DNA from: a beta proteobacterium AAP65
GTDB lineage: Bacteria > Pseudomonadota > Gammaproteobacteria > Burkholderiales > Burkholderiaceae_C
Assembly (NCBI GenBank): GCA_001295865.1
Contig: LJHW01000014.1
Location: 1-64,000 of the forward strand
Length of the DNA stretch: 64,000 nt
Direction: 5' to 3'
Within the stretch, counting starts at the first letter, position 1. Each line of letters starts with the position of its first letter. Below the pieces are notes generated by a model that was not told where the DNA came from, made no database searches, and worked only from the letters and a program-made list of their open reading frames with translations. Of this stretch, positions 15,966 through 25,024 are shown piece by piece. The translations under genes were made by a program, and so were the position numbers.

Positions 15966-17267
15966 ATGGACCTCACCCTTCTTGTTTTCCTGATCCTCCT
16001 CAACGGCGTTTTCGCCATGTCGGAAATGGCCCTCACCGCGGCGCGCAAGGCGCGGCTGCAGGTGATGGTGGAGGGCCAAGAGCCCGGCGCGCAGGCCGCG
16101 ATGGACCTGCACGAAAACCCGACCAAGTTCCTCTCCACGGTGCAGATCGGCATCACCTCCATCGGCGTGCTCAACGGCATCGTCGGTGAGGCGGCCTTCG
16201 CCGCGCCGCTGGCGGCCTGGCTGATCGAAGACTTCAACGTCGCCTCGCGCACGGCCAGCCTGGGCGCCACGGGCCTGGTGGTGGTGATCATCACCATCCT
16301 CACCATCATCTTTGGCGAGCTCGTGCCCAAGCGCCTGGGGCAGATGTTCCCGGAGACCATCGCCCGCCTCGTGGCGCGGCCGATGAACTGGCTGAGCACC
16401 GCCACGCGCCCGCTGGTGGCGCTGCTGAGCGTGTGCACCAACGCCGTGCTGCGTGTGATGGGCATCAGCGGCGGGCCCACGCGCAGCGTGACGGAAGAAG
16501 AGATCGCCGCCAGCCTGGAAGAGGGCGTGGAATCGGGCGTGATCGAGGCGCAAGAGCACCAGATGGTGCGCAACGTCTTCCGCCTCGATGAACGGCAGAT
16601 CGGCTCGATGATGATTCCGCGCGCCGAGATCGTCTGGCTCGATGCCGCCGACAGCGTTGAATCGCTGCTGGCCACCATCACCGCCAGCGGCCACACGCGT
16701 TTCCCGGTGTGCCGCGGTTCGCTGGACGATGTGCAGGGCGTGCTCAACGCCGCCAAGCTGCTGCAGCCGCTGGCGAGTGGGCAGACGCTCAACATCCACG
16801 CCCACATGGCGCCGCCGGTCTTCGTGCCTGAAACGCTCTCGGGCATGGAGTTGCTGGAGCACTTCCGGGTCTCGCGCACCGACCTCGTGTTCGTGGTCGA
16901 CGAATACGGCGCGGTGCAGGGCGTCATCACCGAGCGCGACCTGCTCGAAGCCATCACTGGCGAATTCGGCGCGCCCAGCGATGAAGACGCCTGGGCCGTC
17001 CAGCGCGACAACGGCACCTGGTTGCTTGATGGCCTGATCCCCGTGCCCGAGTTCAAAGACCGCCTCGAGCTCAAGGAACTCCCTGAGGAGGACCGGGGCC
17101 GCTACAACACGCTGGCTGGCATGATCATGCTCTTGCTGGGCCGCCTGCCCCGCACCGCCGACACGGTGGAGTGGGAGGGCTGGCGCTTCGAGGTCGTCGA
17201 CCTCGACGGCAAGCGTGTCGACAAGGTGCTGGTGAGCCGCACAGAAACCCCCGGAGAAGAAACTTGA
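15966..17267 (+). CDS. CNNM/CorC-HlyC family membrane protein (DUF21, CBS pair)
   Basis: The protein has 433 residues from the ATG at 15966. The N-terminal DUF21/CNNM domain (about 1-185) has several hydrophobic segments (LLVFLILLNGVFAMSEMAL, LVVVIITILTIIFGELVPK). Two CBS domains follow (about 205-330), then a C-terminal CorC_HlyC domain (about 345-430, ending LDGKRVDKVLV). Members are Mg2+/Co2+ transport-related membrane proteins; the name hemolysin is historical. Its stop codon overlaps the TTG start of the next gene, so the two are probably cotranslated. Confidence 0.9.
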   Translation: MDLTLLVFLILLNGVFAMSEMALTAARKARLQVMVEGQEPGAQAAMDLHENPTKFLSTVQIGITSIGVLNGIVGEAAFAAPLAAWLIEDFNVASRTASLGATGLVVVIITILTIIFGELVPKRLGQMFPETIARLVARPMNWLSTATRPLVALLSVCTNAVLRVMGISGGPTRSVTEEEIAASLEEGVESGVIEAQEHQMVRNVFRLDERQIGSMMIPRAEIVWLDAADSVESLLATITASGHTRFPVCRGSLDDVQGVLNAAKLLQPLASGQTLNIHAHMAPPVFVPETLSGMELLEHFRVSRTDLVFVVDEYGAVQGVITERDLLEAITGEFGAPSDEDAWAVQRDNGTWLLDGLIPVPEFKDRLELKELPEEDRGRYNTLAGMIMLLLGRLPRTADTVEWEGWRFEVVDLDGKRVDKVLVSRTETPGEET

Positions 17268-18019
17268 TCAATCAGAACCTGCACCGCCAGCCCACCGCGC
17301 TGGACAGTGTGACCCACCGCAAGCTCAAGCTGCAGATGCCCGTGACCGACTGGCGCGTGGCCGACCAGCTCAACGCGATGTTCGTGGCCGCGGCCGAGTT
17401 CGGCGATGTCTGCCGCGAGTTCCCCATCGTCTTCGTGAAGGCCGGCAAGGAACCCGATGGCACCGACGCCATCGCCCCCATCGCCGTCTTCGGCCTGGTG
17501 CAGAACCAGAACCTGTATGTGACCGGTGAGCGCTGGCGCGCGCAGTACGTGCCTGCGGTGCTGCGTGCCTACCCCTTCTGCATCGCGCGCATCGACGACG
17601 ACCGTTTCGCGATCTGCGTCGACACCGCCTGGAAGGGCGCCAGCGAAACCGAAGGCCAGCCCATCTTCACCGAGACCGGCGAACAAGGCGACCTGCTCAA
17701 GGAGATGACGCCTTACCTCGAGACCCTGGAAGCCGAGATCCAGCGCACGCGCCTGGTGGGCAAGAAGCTGCTGGAGCTCGACGTGCTGCGCGAGATGCGC
17801 TTCGACGCCACGCTGCCCGACGGCCGCCAGCACACCGTGGACGGTTTCCTCACCGTCGACGAGAAGAAGATGACCGAGCTCCCCGACAGCGTGGTGGGTG
17901 AACTGCACCGCACCGGCGTGCTGGGCCTGGTGCACCTGCACTGGGTGTCGATGGGCAACATGCGCCGCCTGGTCGACTGGCACGTGGAGCGTTCGGCCGC
18001 CGAGAAGCCGGCCGCCTGA
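17264..18019 (+). CDS. SapC family protein
   Basis: The protein has 251 residues if translation starts at the TTG at 17264, which overlaps the upstream stop codon and is preceded by GGAGAAG at good spacing. The next in-frame ATG (17338) would remove 24 residues. The sequence (FPIVFVKAGKEP, PIAVFGLVQNQNLYV, RIDDDRFAICVD and a C-terminal DGFLTVDEKKMTELPD) fits the SapC family (PF07277), which was first noted beside S-layer genes and is of unknown function. No signal peptide or membrane segment is visible. A terminator follows directly. Confidence 0.85.
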   Translation: MINQNLHRQPTALDSVTHRKLKLQMPVTDWRVADQLNAMFVAAAEFGDVCREFPIVFVKAGKEPDGTDAIAPIAVFGLVQNQNLYVTGERWRAQYVPAVLRAYPFCIARIDDDRFAICVDTAWKGASETEGQPIFTETGEQGDLLKEMTPYLETLEAEIQRTRLVGKKLLELDVLREMRFDATLPDGRQHTVDGFLTVDEKKMTELPDSVVGELHRTGVLGLVHLHWVSMGNMRRLVDWHVERSAAEKPAA

Positions 18020-18038
18020 TTCAGTTCATGCCGCCAAG

Positions 18039-18065
18039 AAAAAAGCCGCCCTCGGGCGGCTTTTT
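18039..18065. terminator. Bidirectional terminator between convergent genes
   Basis: The stem GCCGCC / GGCGGC has a CTCG loop and is flanked by six A on the left and five T on the right. It can therefore terminate the SapC-family gene rightward and the small membrane gene leftward. Confidence 0.9.
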
Positions 18066-18088
18066 CGTGGGTGCGCGTGGCGCGTGGC

Positions 18089-18460
18089 TCACGCCCCCGC
18101 GGTGGGCGAGGCCGGCGGCGCCGGCGCACGCAGCGCCTGGATCACCTGCGCCGCCTGCGGCTGGGTGCTGGCGACCCAGTCGTCGAAACGCTGGCGGGCG
18201 GCGGCACCGTAGCGCTGGTAGATCTTCCAGCCGACGAAGGCCACCAGCGCCAGCAAGAGCAGGGTCTTGGCCGCGCGGGCCCAGGCCACCAGCACCGCGA
18301 TGCCCATGCCGAAGGCCACCCACTTGAACCACCACTGGCCGCTGTAGGTGAAGTAGTTGATGAAGCCTGTGAGCCCCACGACGAACAGCGCGCGGAAGGG
18401 CATGACGATGGCGTCGGTGATGTCCTTGACCGGGCGGGTGATCAGCTTGAAGGGGTTCAT
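18089..18460 (-). CDS. Small membrane protein of unknown function
   Basis: The protein has 123 residues starting MNPFKLITRPVKDITDAI, with AGGAG upstream on the minus strand. It contains hydrophobic helices at about 23-38 (ALFVVGLTGFINYF), 47-60 (WVAFGMGIAVLVAW) and 65-80 (KTLLLLALVAFVGW), then a polar tail rich in Ala, Gln and Pro. I do not recognise a characterised family. It is convergent with the SapC-family gene and divergent from the aminopeptidase. A longer frame on this strand that runs into the aminopeptidase region is not used, because the RBS and membrane pattern define the start at 18460. Confidence 0.7.
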   Translation of the reverse strand: MNPFKLITRPVKDITDAIVMPFRALFVVGLTGFINYFTYSGQWWFKWVAFGMGIAVLVAWARAAKTLLLLALVAFVGWKIYQRYGAAARQRFDDWVASTQPQAAQVIQALRAPAPPASPTAGA

Positions 18461-18652
18461 GTCGGGCTCCTGGGGGCCGCGGGGGCCGCGGTGTGTTGCG
18501 ATGGAGGGATCTTCGGGCGCCCGGGCTGGCGGCTCCACCGCGCTGCGACGAAATGCACCCGCGCGGCGTGAATCGACACCGGCCGGGGCCCGCTGGCTGC
18601 AACGCCATGGCGCTGGCAGGACAATGCGGGTCACCGTCACTCGCACATCACC

Positions 18653-20038
18653 ATGACCGTCCATCTCGCCAAGCCGCAGCGCGGCAGTGTGCCCATCCAC
18701 GCCGTCGACCGCGCGCAGTTCGCGGCCCTCACGGAGACGCTCGACCCCGCCGCGCGCCGCTGGCTGCAGGCCGCCGGCTTCACCGGTGCGCCCGACACCC
18801 ACGCGCTGCTGCCCGCGGCCGATGGCAGCGTGCAGGCCGTGTGGGCCGGCGTGCGCGGCGCCGATCACCCCTGGGCACTGGCCAGCCTGCCCAAGGCGCT
18901 GCCGGCCGGCCACTACCACCTGGGCGAACTGGGCCTGGCGTTGGACCTGGGCGCCGCCGCCTTCTCGTGGGAACTGGGCGGCTACACCTTCGACACCTAC
19001 AAGCCCGCGCGGCGTGAGCCGGCACAGCTGAGCCTGCCGTCCACCCCCGTGACGCAGCGCGCGCTCATCCTGGCGGGCGCCTCGGCCACCACGCGCGACC
19101 TCGTCAACACGCCGGCCGAAGACATGGGCCCGGCCCACCTGGCCGAGGCCGTGCGCCTGGTCGCCAAGCAGCACGGCGCCAAGTTCAAGCAGGTGGTGGG
19201 CGACAAGCTGCTGGCTGCCAACTTGCCCGCCATCCACGCCGTGGGCCGGGCCGCGGCCGTTGACCGCGCGCCGCGCCTCATCGAGCTGAACTGGGGCAGC
19301 GACAAGCACCCGCGCCTGTGCATCGTGGGCAAGGGCGTGTGTTTCGACAGCGGCGGCCTGGACATCAAGCCCGCCGACGCCATGCGCTTGATGAAGAAGG
19401 ACATGGGCGGCGCCGCCAACGCGCTGGGCCTGGCGCAGATGGTGATGGCGCTGAAGCTGCCGGTGCGCCTGCAGTTGTTGATTCCAGCGGTGGAAAACGC
19501 CATCAGCGGCAACGCCTTCCGCCCCGGCGACGTGTTCAAGACGCGCGCCGGCCTGCACATCGAGATCGGCAACACCGACGCCGAGGGCCGCGTCGTCTTG
19601 TGCGACGCGCTGGCCTACGGCGCCGAGAGCCAACCGGCGCTGATGATCGACATGGCCACGCTCACGGGCGCCGCGCGCGTGGCACTCGGGCCGCAGCTGC
19701 CGGCGCTGTTCACCCGCCGCATGGAGCTGGCGCGTGAACTGGTGGACCTGGGCCTGCAACTGCATGACCCGCTGTGGCACATGCCGCTCTGGCACGACTA
19801 CCACGGCGGCATCGAGAGCGACATCGCCGACATCGTCAACACCGGCAAGGGCCCGATGGCCGGCGCCGTGACGGCCGCGCTCTTCCTCGACGATTTCGTG
19901 CCGGCCGGCGTGGAGTGGCTGCACATCGACCTGTTCGCGTGGAACAGCGAAAGCCGCCCCGGCCGCCCGGCCGGTGGTGAAGCGCAGACGCTGCGCACAC
20001 TGCTCGCGCATCTGGAAGGGCGTTTCGGCGTGGTGTGA
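18653..20038 (+). CDS. Leucyl aminopeptidase family protein (M17)
   Basis: The protein has 461 residues. The C-terminal catalytic domain carries the M17 metal ligands and active-site residues: VGKGVCFDSGGLDIKP (about 223-238), MKKDMGGAAN and NTDAEGRVVLCDAL (about 303-316). The N-terminal domain is shorter and unlike E. coli PepA, so this is probably the PepB-like or generic M17 group found in Burkholderiales. It would release N-terminal residues from peptides in the cytoplasm, using two divalent metals. It stands alone with its own promoter region and is followed after 170 bp by a terminator. Confidence 0.9.
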   Translation: MTVHLAKPQRGSVPIHAVDRAQFAALTETLDPAARRWLQAAGFTGAPDTHALLPAADGSVQAVWAGVRGADHPWALASLPKALPAGHYHLGELGLALDLGAAAFSWELGGYTFDTYKPARREPAQLSLPSTPVTQRALILAGASATTRDLVNTPAEDMGPAHLAEAVRLVAKQHGAKFKQVVGDKLLAANLPAIHAVGRAAAVDRAPRLIELNWGSDKHPRLCIVGKGVCFDSGGLDIKPADAMRLMKKDMGGAANALGLAQMVMALKLPVRLQLLIPAVENAISGNAFRPGDVFKTRAGLHIEIGNTDAEGRVVLCDALAYGAESQPALMIDMATLTGAARVALGPQLPALFTRRMELARELVDLGLQLHDPLWHMPLWHDYHGGIESDIADIVNTGKGPMAGAVTAALFLDDFVPAGVEWLHIDLFAWNSESRPGRPAGGEAQTLRTLLAHLEGRFGVV

Positions 20039-20210
20039 CGAAGTGCCGGCTTGGGCCCTGCAGTCCCCGCGATCTGGGGGGCAAAAGCCGGCTTCATCGT
20101 CACGCCGGCGTCACGCAGGCATGAGACATTTACGTCACTGCAGGCGGCAACCGACCACACCACTGGGTGGAGTTCCGGAACCCGTGACCGGCGCCTGAAG
20201 TACCCACACC

Positions 20211-20249
20211 GAAGCCCTTGCGCGTGAGCGCAAGGGCTTCATTCTTTTT
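20211..20249 (+). terminator. Terminator downstream of the M17 aminopeptidase
   Basis: A perfect 13-bp stem (GAAGCCCTTGCGC / GCGCAAGGGCTTC) with a GTGA loop is followed by ATTCTTTTT. The T-run lies on the plus strand. The stem runs over the end of the leftward dihydrouridine synthase gene. The 170 bp between the aminopeptidase stop and this hairpin hold no gene that I can see. Confidence 0.8.
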
Positions 20250-21264
20250 GGGTCGTGAGGGTGGGGGCGAGCGTGGCCTCCAGGGCCGCCAGGCGCTCGT
20301 CGATGCGTGCGGCGTCGTTGAGTTCACGCACCGCCTCGTAGGCCTGCTGCGCGCCCGGGTGGCTTTTGCGCAGCATGTTCAGCCACTGTTTCAGCCGCCC
20401 GCCGCGATGGCGCGGTGCCACGCGCGGCGTGATCAGTTGGCCATACAGACGCAGCAGCCCCAGCAGTACCGGCCAGGGCGGGCCGGCGCGGCCGCGCAGG
20501 GCCAGCGCCAAGCCTGGGTCGCCCACCAGGCCGCGGCCGAGCATCAACGCATCGCAGCCGCTCTCCTGCAGGCAGCGTTCGGCGTCGGCCACGGTCCACA
20601 CCTCGCCGTTGGCGATGACGGGCAGCGCCACCGCGGCGCGGATCTGCGCGATGCGGTCCCAGTAGGCCGGCGGCTTGTAGCCCTGCAGCTTGGTGCGGCC
20701 GTGCACCACGAGTTCGGCCGCGCCAGCGGCCTCGATGCCGCGCGCGTTGTCGAGCATGCGCGCGTCGTCCAGGTGGCCCAGCCTCATCTTGGCCGACACG
20801 GGCACGGCCGCTGGCACCGCCTGCCGCACCGCGGCCACGATGCGGTGCACGAGCTCGGGTTCGTCCAGCAGCACGGCGCCGCCGCGGTGGCGGTTCACCA
20901 CCTTGGCGGGGCAGCCGAAGTTCAGGTCCACGCCCTCGGCGCCCAGCGCGGCCAGGCGCGCGGCGTTGTCGGCCAGGCAGGCCGGGTCGCTGCCCAGCAG
21001 CTGCGCGCGCACCGGCGTGCCGGCGGGTGTGCGGCTGCCGTGGCGCAGCTCGGGCATCAGCCGGAAGAAGACGCGTGGCGGCAGCAGCTGGTCGGTGACG
21101 CGGATGAACTCCGAGACGCAGCGGTCGATGCCGCCCACGCGGGTGAGCACGTCGCGCAGGTCGTGGTCGAGCACCCCTTCCATCGGCGCCAGCAGCACCA
21201 GGCGCGGCGGGCGGGGCAAGGCGGCTGGGGCGGCCTCGGTGGGGTGGGGCAGGGGCGCGAGCAT
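20239..21264 (-). CDS. dusC: tRNA-dihydrouridine(16) synthase DusC
   Basis: The protein has 341 residues from the ATG at 21264; a longer frame to 21324 is less likely. FMN-dependent TIM-barrel signatures are present: LLAPMEGV near the start, VDLNFGCPAKVVN with the catalytic Cys, KMRLGHLDD, ELVVHGRTK, VIANGEVW and ALMLGRGLVGDP. The RVFFRLMPEL and C-terminal KQWLNML features fit the DusC subgroup, which reduces U16 of tRNAs. The gene is divergent from paaG. The assignment to DusC rather than DusA/B is by overall pattern. Confidence 0.88.
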   Translation of the reverse strand: MLAPLPHPTEAAPAALPRPPRLVLLAPMEGVLDHDLRDVLTRVGGIDRCVSEFIRVTDQLLPPRVFFRLMPELRHGSRTPAGTPVRAQLLGSDPACLADNAARLAALGAEGVDLNFGCPAKVVNRHRGGAVLLDEPELVHRIVAAVRQAVPAAVPVSAKMRLGHLDDARMLDNARGIEAAGAAELVVHGRTKLQGYKPPAYWDRIAQIRAAVALPVIANGEVWTVADAERCLQESGCDALMLGRGLVGDPGLALALRGRAGPPWPVLLGLLRLYGQLITPRVAPRHRGGRLKQWLNMLRKSHPGAQQAYEAVRELNDAARIDERLAALEATLAPTLTTQKE

Positions 21265-21317
21265 CGAGGGCGGGATTCTCCCAGGCCCCGGCAGCGCCGC
21301 CGGCCCGCAGAATTTAC

Positions 21318-21331
21318 CGACCAACTGGTCG
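21318..21331. promoter_or_regulatory. Candidate PaaR operator upstream of paaG
   Basis: CGACCA-AC-TGGTCG is a perfect inverted repeat lying 50 bp before the paaG start, in the gap between dusC and the paa cluster. TetR-type PaaR regulators of betaproteobacteria bind ACCGACC/GGTCGGT-like palindromes in front of paa genes and release them when phenylacetyl-CoA is bound. A TetR gene ends this same cluster. The match is by eye to my recollection of that motif. Confidence 0.6.
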
Positions 21332-21380
21332 AAGAATGACGGTCGCGAGCTTCCGTGCCCGCTGCCGAAGGAGCCCTTGC

Positions 21381-22166
21381 ATGTCCGAAGCCCTGGTTCT
21401 GCAGGCCACCCACGGCGCCGTGCGCCTGCTGACGCTGAACCGCCCGGCCGCGCTGAACAGCTTCACGGCCGAGATGCACGGCCAGCTGCTGGCCGCACTG
21501 AACGCCGCAGCCGAAGACACCGCCGTGCGCGCCGTCGTCATCACCGGTGCCGGGCGCGGCTTCTGCGCCGGGCAAGACCTCAACGACCCGGCCATGGTGG
21601 GCGGCGAGGTCGATGTCGGCGCCGTCATCGAACGCCACTACCGACCGCTGGCCACGCGCGTGCGCAGCCTGCCGGTGCCGGTGGTCGCGGCCGTCAACGG
21701 CGTGGCCGCGGGCGCCGGGGCGAACTTCGCGCTGTGCTGTGACCTGGTGGTGGCCGCACGCAGCGCCGGCTTCATCCAGGCCTTCAGCAAGATCGGCCTG
21801 GTGCCCGATTGCGGCGGCACCTGGCTGCTGCCGCGCCTGGTGGGCCGGGCGCGCGCACTGGGCCTGGCGATGCTGGGCGACAAGCTGCCGGCCGAAGAGG
21901 CCGTGCAGATCGGGCTCATCTGGCAGGCGGTGGACGATGCCGCGCTGATGGACAGCGCACTGGCCCTCGCCACGCGCCTGGCCGCGCTGCCCGTGCAGGC
22001 CCTGGTGGCCACGCGGCGGGCGCTGGACGCCGCTGCGCCCATGGACTTCGGCGATGCGCTGGCGCTGGAAGCCACGCTGCAGCGCGAACTCGGTCACGCG
22101 CACGATTTCGCTGAGGGCGTGGCCGCCTTCAAGGCCAAGCGCGCGCCGACCTTCACCGACCGCTGA
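21381..22166 (+). CDS. paaG: 1,2-epoxyphenylacetyl-CoA isomerase PaaG
   Basis: The protein has 261 residues starting at the ATG at 21381 after AAGGAG. It is a crotonase fold: the oxyanion-hole segment GRGFCAGQDLND and the later GLVPDCGGTWLLPRLVG with the catalytic Asp are both present. In the aerobic phenylacetate pathway PaaG converts the ring epoxide of phenylacetyl-CoA to the oxepin. As first gene of paaG-I-K-A-B-C-D-E, with a candidate PaaR site upstream, the role is well supported by context; the fold alone would only say enoyl-CoA hydratase/isomerase. Confidence 0.93.
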   Translation: MSEALVLQATHGAVRLLTLNRPAALNSFTAEMHGQLLAALNAAAEDTAVRAVVITGAGRGFCAGQDLNDPAMVGGEVDVGAVIERHYRPLATRVRSLPVPVVAAVNGVAAGAGANFALCCDLVVAARSAGFIQAFSKIGLVPDCGGTWLLPRLVGRARALGLAMLGDKLPAEEAVQIGLIWQAVDDAALMDSALALATRLAALPVQALVATRRALDAAAPMDFGDALALEATLQRELGHAHDFAEGVAAFKAKRAPTFTDR

Positions 22167-22174
22167 AGCGCGCG

Positions 22175-22654
22175 ATGGCCGACATCCCGACACCCCAGCA
22201 AGTGGCCGAAGCCTCGCGCGACGCGATGTGGCGCGACGACCGCGCTTCGCGCCATCTCGGCATCGAAGTGCAGGCCGTCGGGCCCGGCAGCGCCACGCTC
22301 ACGATGCGCGTGCACGAGGCCTTGCTCAACGGCCACCACATCTGCCACGGCGGCTTCATCAGCACGCTGGCCGACAGCGCCTTTGCCTTCGCCTGCAACG
22401 CCTACAACGAGGTGACGGTGGCCGCCGGTTTCGACGTCAACCTGCTGGCCGCCGCGCGCCTGGGCGACGTGCTCACGGCGCAGGCGCGCGAGCTCAGCAA
22501 GTCTGGCCGCACGGGGGTCTACGACGTGACCGTGCACAACCAGCGCGGCGAGGCGGTGGCGGTGTTCCGCGGCCGTTCGTACACGATGAAGGGCCGTGCG
22601 CTGGTGGAAGGCCTGCCCGTCGGCCCGCAGGCGGCGGCCAGCGCGGGCACCTGA
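22175..22654 (+). CDS. paaI: Hydroxyphenylacetyl-CoA thioesterase PaaI
   Basis: The protein has 159 residues with a hot-dog fold. The motif GHHICHGGFISTLADSAFAF contains the catalytic Asp and the HGG turn typical of PaaI. It starts 8 bp after paaG. PaaI hydrolyses dead-end CoA thioesters formed when the epoxidase pathway misfires, recovering CoA. The 14-residue tail after LVEGLP is Ala-rich and probably unstructured. Confidence 0.93.
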   Translation: MADIPTPQQVAEASRDAMWRDDRASRHLGIEVQAVGPGSATLTMRVHEALLNGHHICHGGFISTLADSAFAFACNAYNEVTVAAGFDVNLLAAARLGDVLTAQARELSKSGRTGVYDVTVHNQRGEAVAVFRGRSYTMKGRALVEGLPVGPQAAASAGT

Positions 22655-22684
22655 GCGAAGCACTGCCGCAGGAGACCTCACGCC

Positions 22685-23992
22685 ATGCCCGTCTTTCAAC
22701 CGGCCGCTCACGAGCTGGAGCCCATCGAACGTGCCAGCCGCGACGAACTGCAGGCCCTGCAGCTGCAGCGCTTGCAAGACACGCTGCGCCGCGTCTACGA
22801 AAACGTGCCGCACTACCGCCAGGCCTTCGACGCCGCCGGCGTGCACCCGGAAGACTGCCGCAGCCTGGCCGACCTGGCGAAGTTCCCCTTCACCGTCAAG
22901 GCCGACCTGCGGCGCCATTACCCCTTCGGCCTGTTCGCGGTGCCGCGGCGCCAGGTGGTGCGCTTGCACGCCAGCAGCGGCACCACCGGCAAGCCCACGG
23001 TGGTGGGCTACACGCAGGCCGACATCGACACCTGGGCGCACCTGATGGCGCGCAGCATCCGCGCTGCGGGTGGCCGCGCCGGCGATATCGTGCAGGTGGC
23101 CTATGGCTACGGCCTTTTCACCGGCGGGCTGGGGGCGCACTACGGCGCCGAGGCCCTGGGCTGCACCGTGGTGCCGCTGGGTGGCGGGCAGACCGAGAAG
23201 CAGGTGCAGCTGATCGAAGACCTGCGGCCCGACCTCATCATGGTCACGCCCAGCTACATGCAGGTGATCGTCGAGGAGTTCCGCCGCCAGGGCAAAGATC
23301 CGCGTGCGATGAGCGTGGCCGTGGGCATCTTCGGCGCCGAGCCCTGGACGGAAGCCATGCGCGCCGACATCGAGGCCAGCGCCGACCTCAAGGCCGTGGA
23401 CATCTACGGCCTGAGCGAGGTGATGGGCCCGGGCGTCGCTTGCGAATGCGTGGAAACGCAGGACGGCCCGGTGGTGTGGGAAGACCACTTCTACCCCGAG
23501 ATCATCGACCCCGAAACCGGCGCCGTGCTGCCCGATGGTGCAGAAGGTGAACTCGTCTTCACCACGCTCACGAAAGAAGCGCTGCCGCTGGTGCGCTACC
23601 GCACGCGCGACCTCACGCGCCTGCTGCCGCCCACCGCGCGCAGCATGCGGCGCATGGGCAAGATCGTCGGTCGCAGCGACGACATGCTGATCATCCGCGG
23701 CGTGAACCTCTTTCCCACGCAGGTGGAAGAGATCGTGCTGCGCCACGGCCAACTCTCGGGCCAGTACCAGCTGGTGGTCACGCGCAGCGGGCTGCTCGAC
23801 GAACTGCGTGTGCGCTGCGAGCTCACGCCGGCCCACATGCACGCTGACCGCGAACTGCTGGCGCGTGAACTGCAGCAGCAGATCAAGGCGCTGATCGGCG
23901 TGACGGCCGCGGTGGACGTGGGCTTGCCCGACAGCATCGAACGCACCCTGGTGGGCAAGGCCCGCCGCGTGGTGGACCAGCGCCCACGCTGA
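22685..23992 (+). CDS. paaK: Phenylacetate-CoA ligase PaaK
   Basis: The protein has 435 residues, the normal PaaK length. Adenylate-forming enzyme motifs are clear: the phosphate loop SSGTTGKPTVVGYT (about 97-110), YGLSEVMGPGVACEC (about 240-254), the hinge region VGRSDDMLIIRGVN (about 327-340) and a C-terminal lysine region (TLVGKARRVVD). PaaK activates phenylacetate with ATP and CoA and is the entry step of the pathway. GGAGACC precedes the start. Confidence 0.96.
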   Translation: MPVFQPAAHELEPIERASRDELQALQLQRLQDTLRRVYENVPHYRQAFDAAGVHPEDCRSLADLAKFPFTVKADLRRHYPFGLFAVPRRQVVRLHASSGTTGKPTVVGYTQADIDTWAHLMARSIRAAGGRAGDIVQVAYGYGLFTGGLGAHYGAEALGCTVVPLGGGQTEKQVQLIEDLRPDLIMVTPSYMQVIVEEFRRQGKDPRAMSVAVGIFGAEPWTEAMRADIEASADLKAVDIYGLSEVMGPGVACECVETQDGPVVWEDHFYPEIIDPETGAVLPDGAEGELVFTTLTKEALPLVRYRTRDLTRLLPPTARSMRRMGKIVGRSDDMLIIRGVNLFPTQVEEIVLRHGQLSGQYQLVVTRSGLLDELRVRCELTPAHMHADRELLARELQQQIKALIGVTAAVDVGLPDSIERTLVGKARRVVDQRPR

Positions 23993-24010
23993 GCACACAG
24001 GAGACCCGGC

Positions 24011-25024
24011 ATGTACACCCAAGCCATGGACACCGCCCCGCCCGAGGCTCGCGCGGCCGTGCGCAGCGCCGACGAAGCCGCGCTGGAAATCCGCTTCGAG
24101 GCCCATGTGGGCGAAGGCGGTTTCATCGAGGCCAAGGACTGGATGCCCGCGCACTACCGCAAGACGTTGCTGCGGCAGATCAGCCAGCACGCGCACTCCG
24201 AGATCGTGGGCATGCTGCCGGAGGCGAATTGGGTGACACGCGCGCCCACGCTCAAGCGCAAGACCATCCTGCTGGCGAAGATCCAGGACGAAGCAGGCCA
24301 CGGCCTCTACCTCTACGCCGCCGCCGAGACCCTGGGCCAGAGCCGCGACCAGATGCTGCAGGCCCTGCACAGCGGCCAGGCCAAGTACAGCAGCATCTTC
24401 AACTACCCCACGCTGAGCTGGGCCGACGTCGGCGTGATCGGCTGGCTGGTGGACGGCGCGGCCATCATGAACCAAGTGCCGCTCACACGCTGCAGCTACG
24501 CGCCTTATGCCCGCGCGATGGTGCGCATCTGCCGTGAAGAAAGCTTCCACCAGCGCCAGGGCTTCGACAGCCTGCGCGTGATGGTGGAAGAGGGTACCGC
24601 CGCGCAGCGCGCCATGGTGCAGGACGCCGTGAACCGCTGGTGGTGGCCCAGCCTGATGATGTTCGGCCCGCCCGATGGCGAAAGCACGCACAGCGCGCAG
24701 AGCGCCCGCTGGGGCATCAAGCGCCTCTCGAACGACGAGCTGCGGCAGAAGTTCGTGGATGCCTGCGTCGAGCAGGCCGCCGTGCTGGGCGTGTCGCTGC
24801 CCGACCCGCAACTGAAGTGGAACGCCGAGCGCGGCCACCACGATTTCGGCCCCATCGACTGGGCCGAGTTCTGGCGCGTGGTGGGCGGCCACGGCCCTTG
24901 CAACCGCGAGCGCCTGGCCGCGCGTGTGAACGCCTGGGAAGAGGGCGCGTGGGTGCGCGAGGCGGCGCTGGCGCATGCGCGCAAGCAGGCCGAGCGCGCG
25001 GCCGCGCAGGAGCAGGCGGCATGA
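24011..25024 (+). CDS. paaA: Phenylacetyl-CoA epoxidase catalytic subunit PaaA
   Basis: The protein has 337 residues and is the ferritin-like diiron subunit. Metal-binding ExxH pairs are visible in [13 protein letters not shown] (about 95-107) and [13 protein letters not shown] (about 176-188). It forms the catalytic core of PaaABCE and adds one oxygen atom of O2 to the CoA-activated ring. Its stop codon overlaps the paaB start by 4 bp. The last about 25 residues are Ala/Gln-rich and not conserved in character. Confidence 0.96.
   Translation: MYTQAMDTAPPEARAAVRSADEAALEIRFEAHVGEGGFIEAKDWMPAHYRKTLLRQISQHAHSEIVGMLPEANWVTRAPTLKRKTILLAKIQDEAGHGLYLYAAAETLGQSRDQMLQALHSGQAKYSSIFNYPTLSWADVGVIGWLVDGAAIMNQVPLTRCSYAPYARAMVRICREESFHQRQGFDSLRVMVEEGTAAQRAMVQDAVNRWWWPSLMMFGPPDGESTHSAQSARWGIKRLSNDELRQKFVDACVEQAAVLGVSLPDPQLKWNAERGHHDFGPIDWAEFWRVVGGHGPCNRERLAARVNAWEEGAWVREAALAHARKQAERAAAQEQAA

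Noticed and set aside
20039..20210. Structured RNA or riboswitch between the aminopeptidase and dusC
   Set aside because: It has some inverted segments but no known riboswitch core and no downstream gene in the right orientation. Only the terminator at 20211-20249 is supported.
22094..24976. A 960-codon open frame antisense to the paa genes
   Set aside because: The plus strand holds paaI, paaK and paaA with intact motifs. The antisense frame is His/Ala/Val-rich without recognisable domains.
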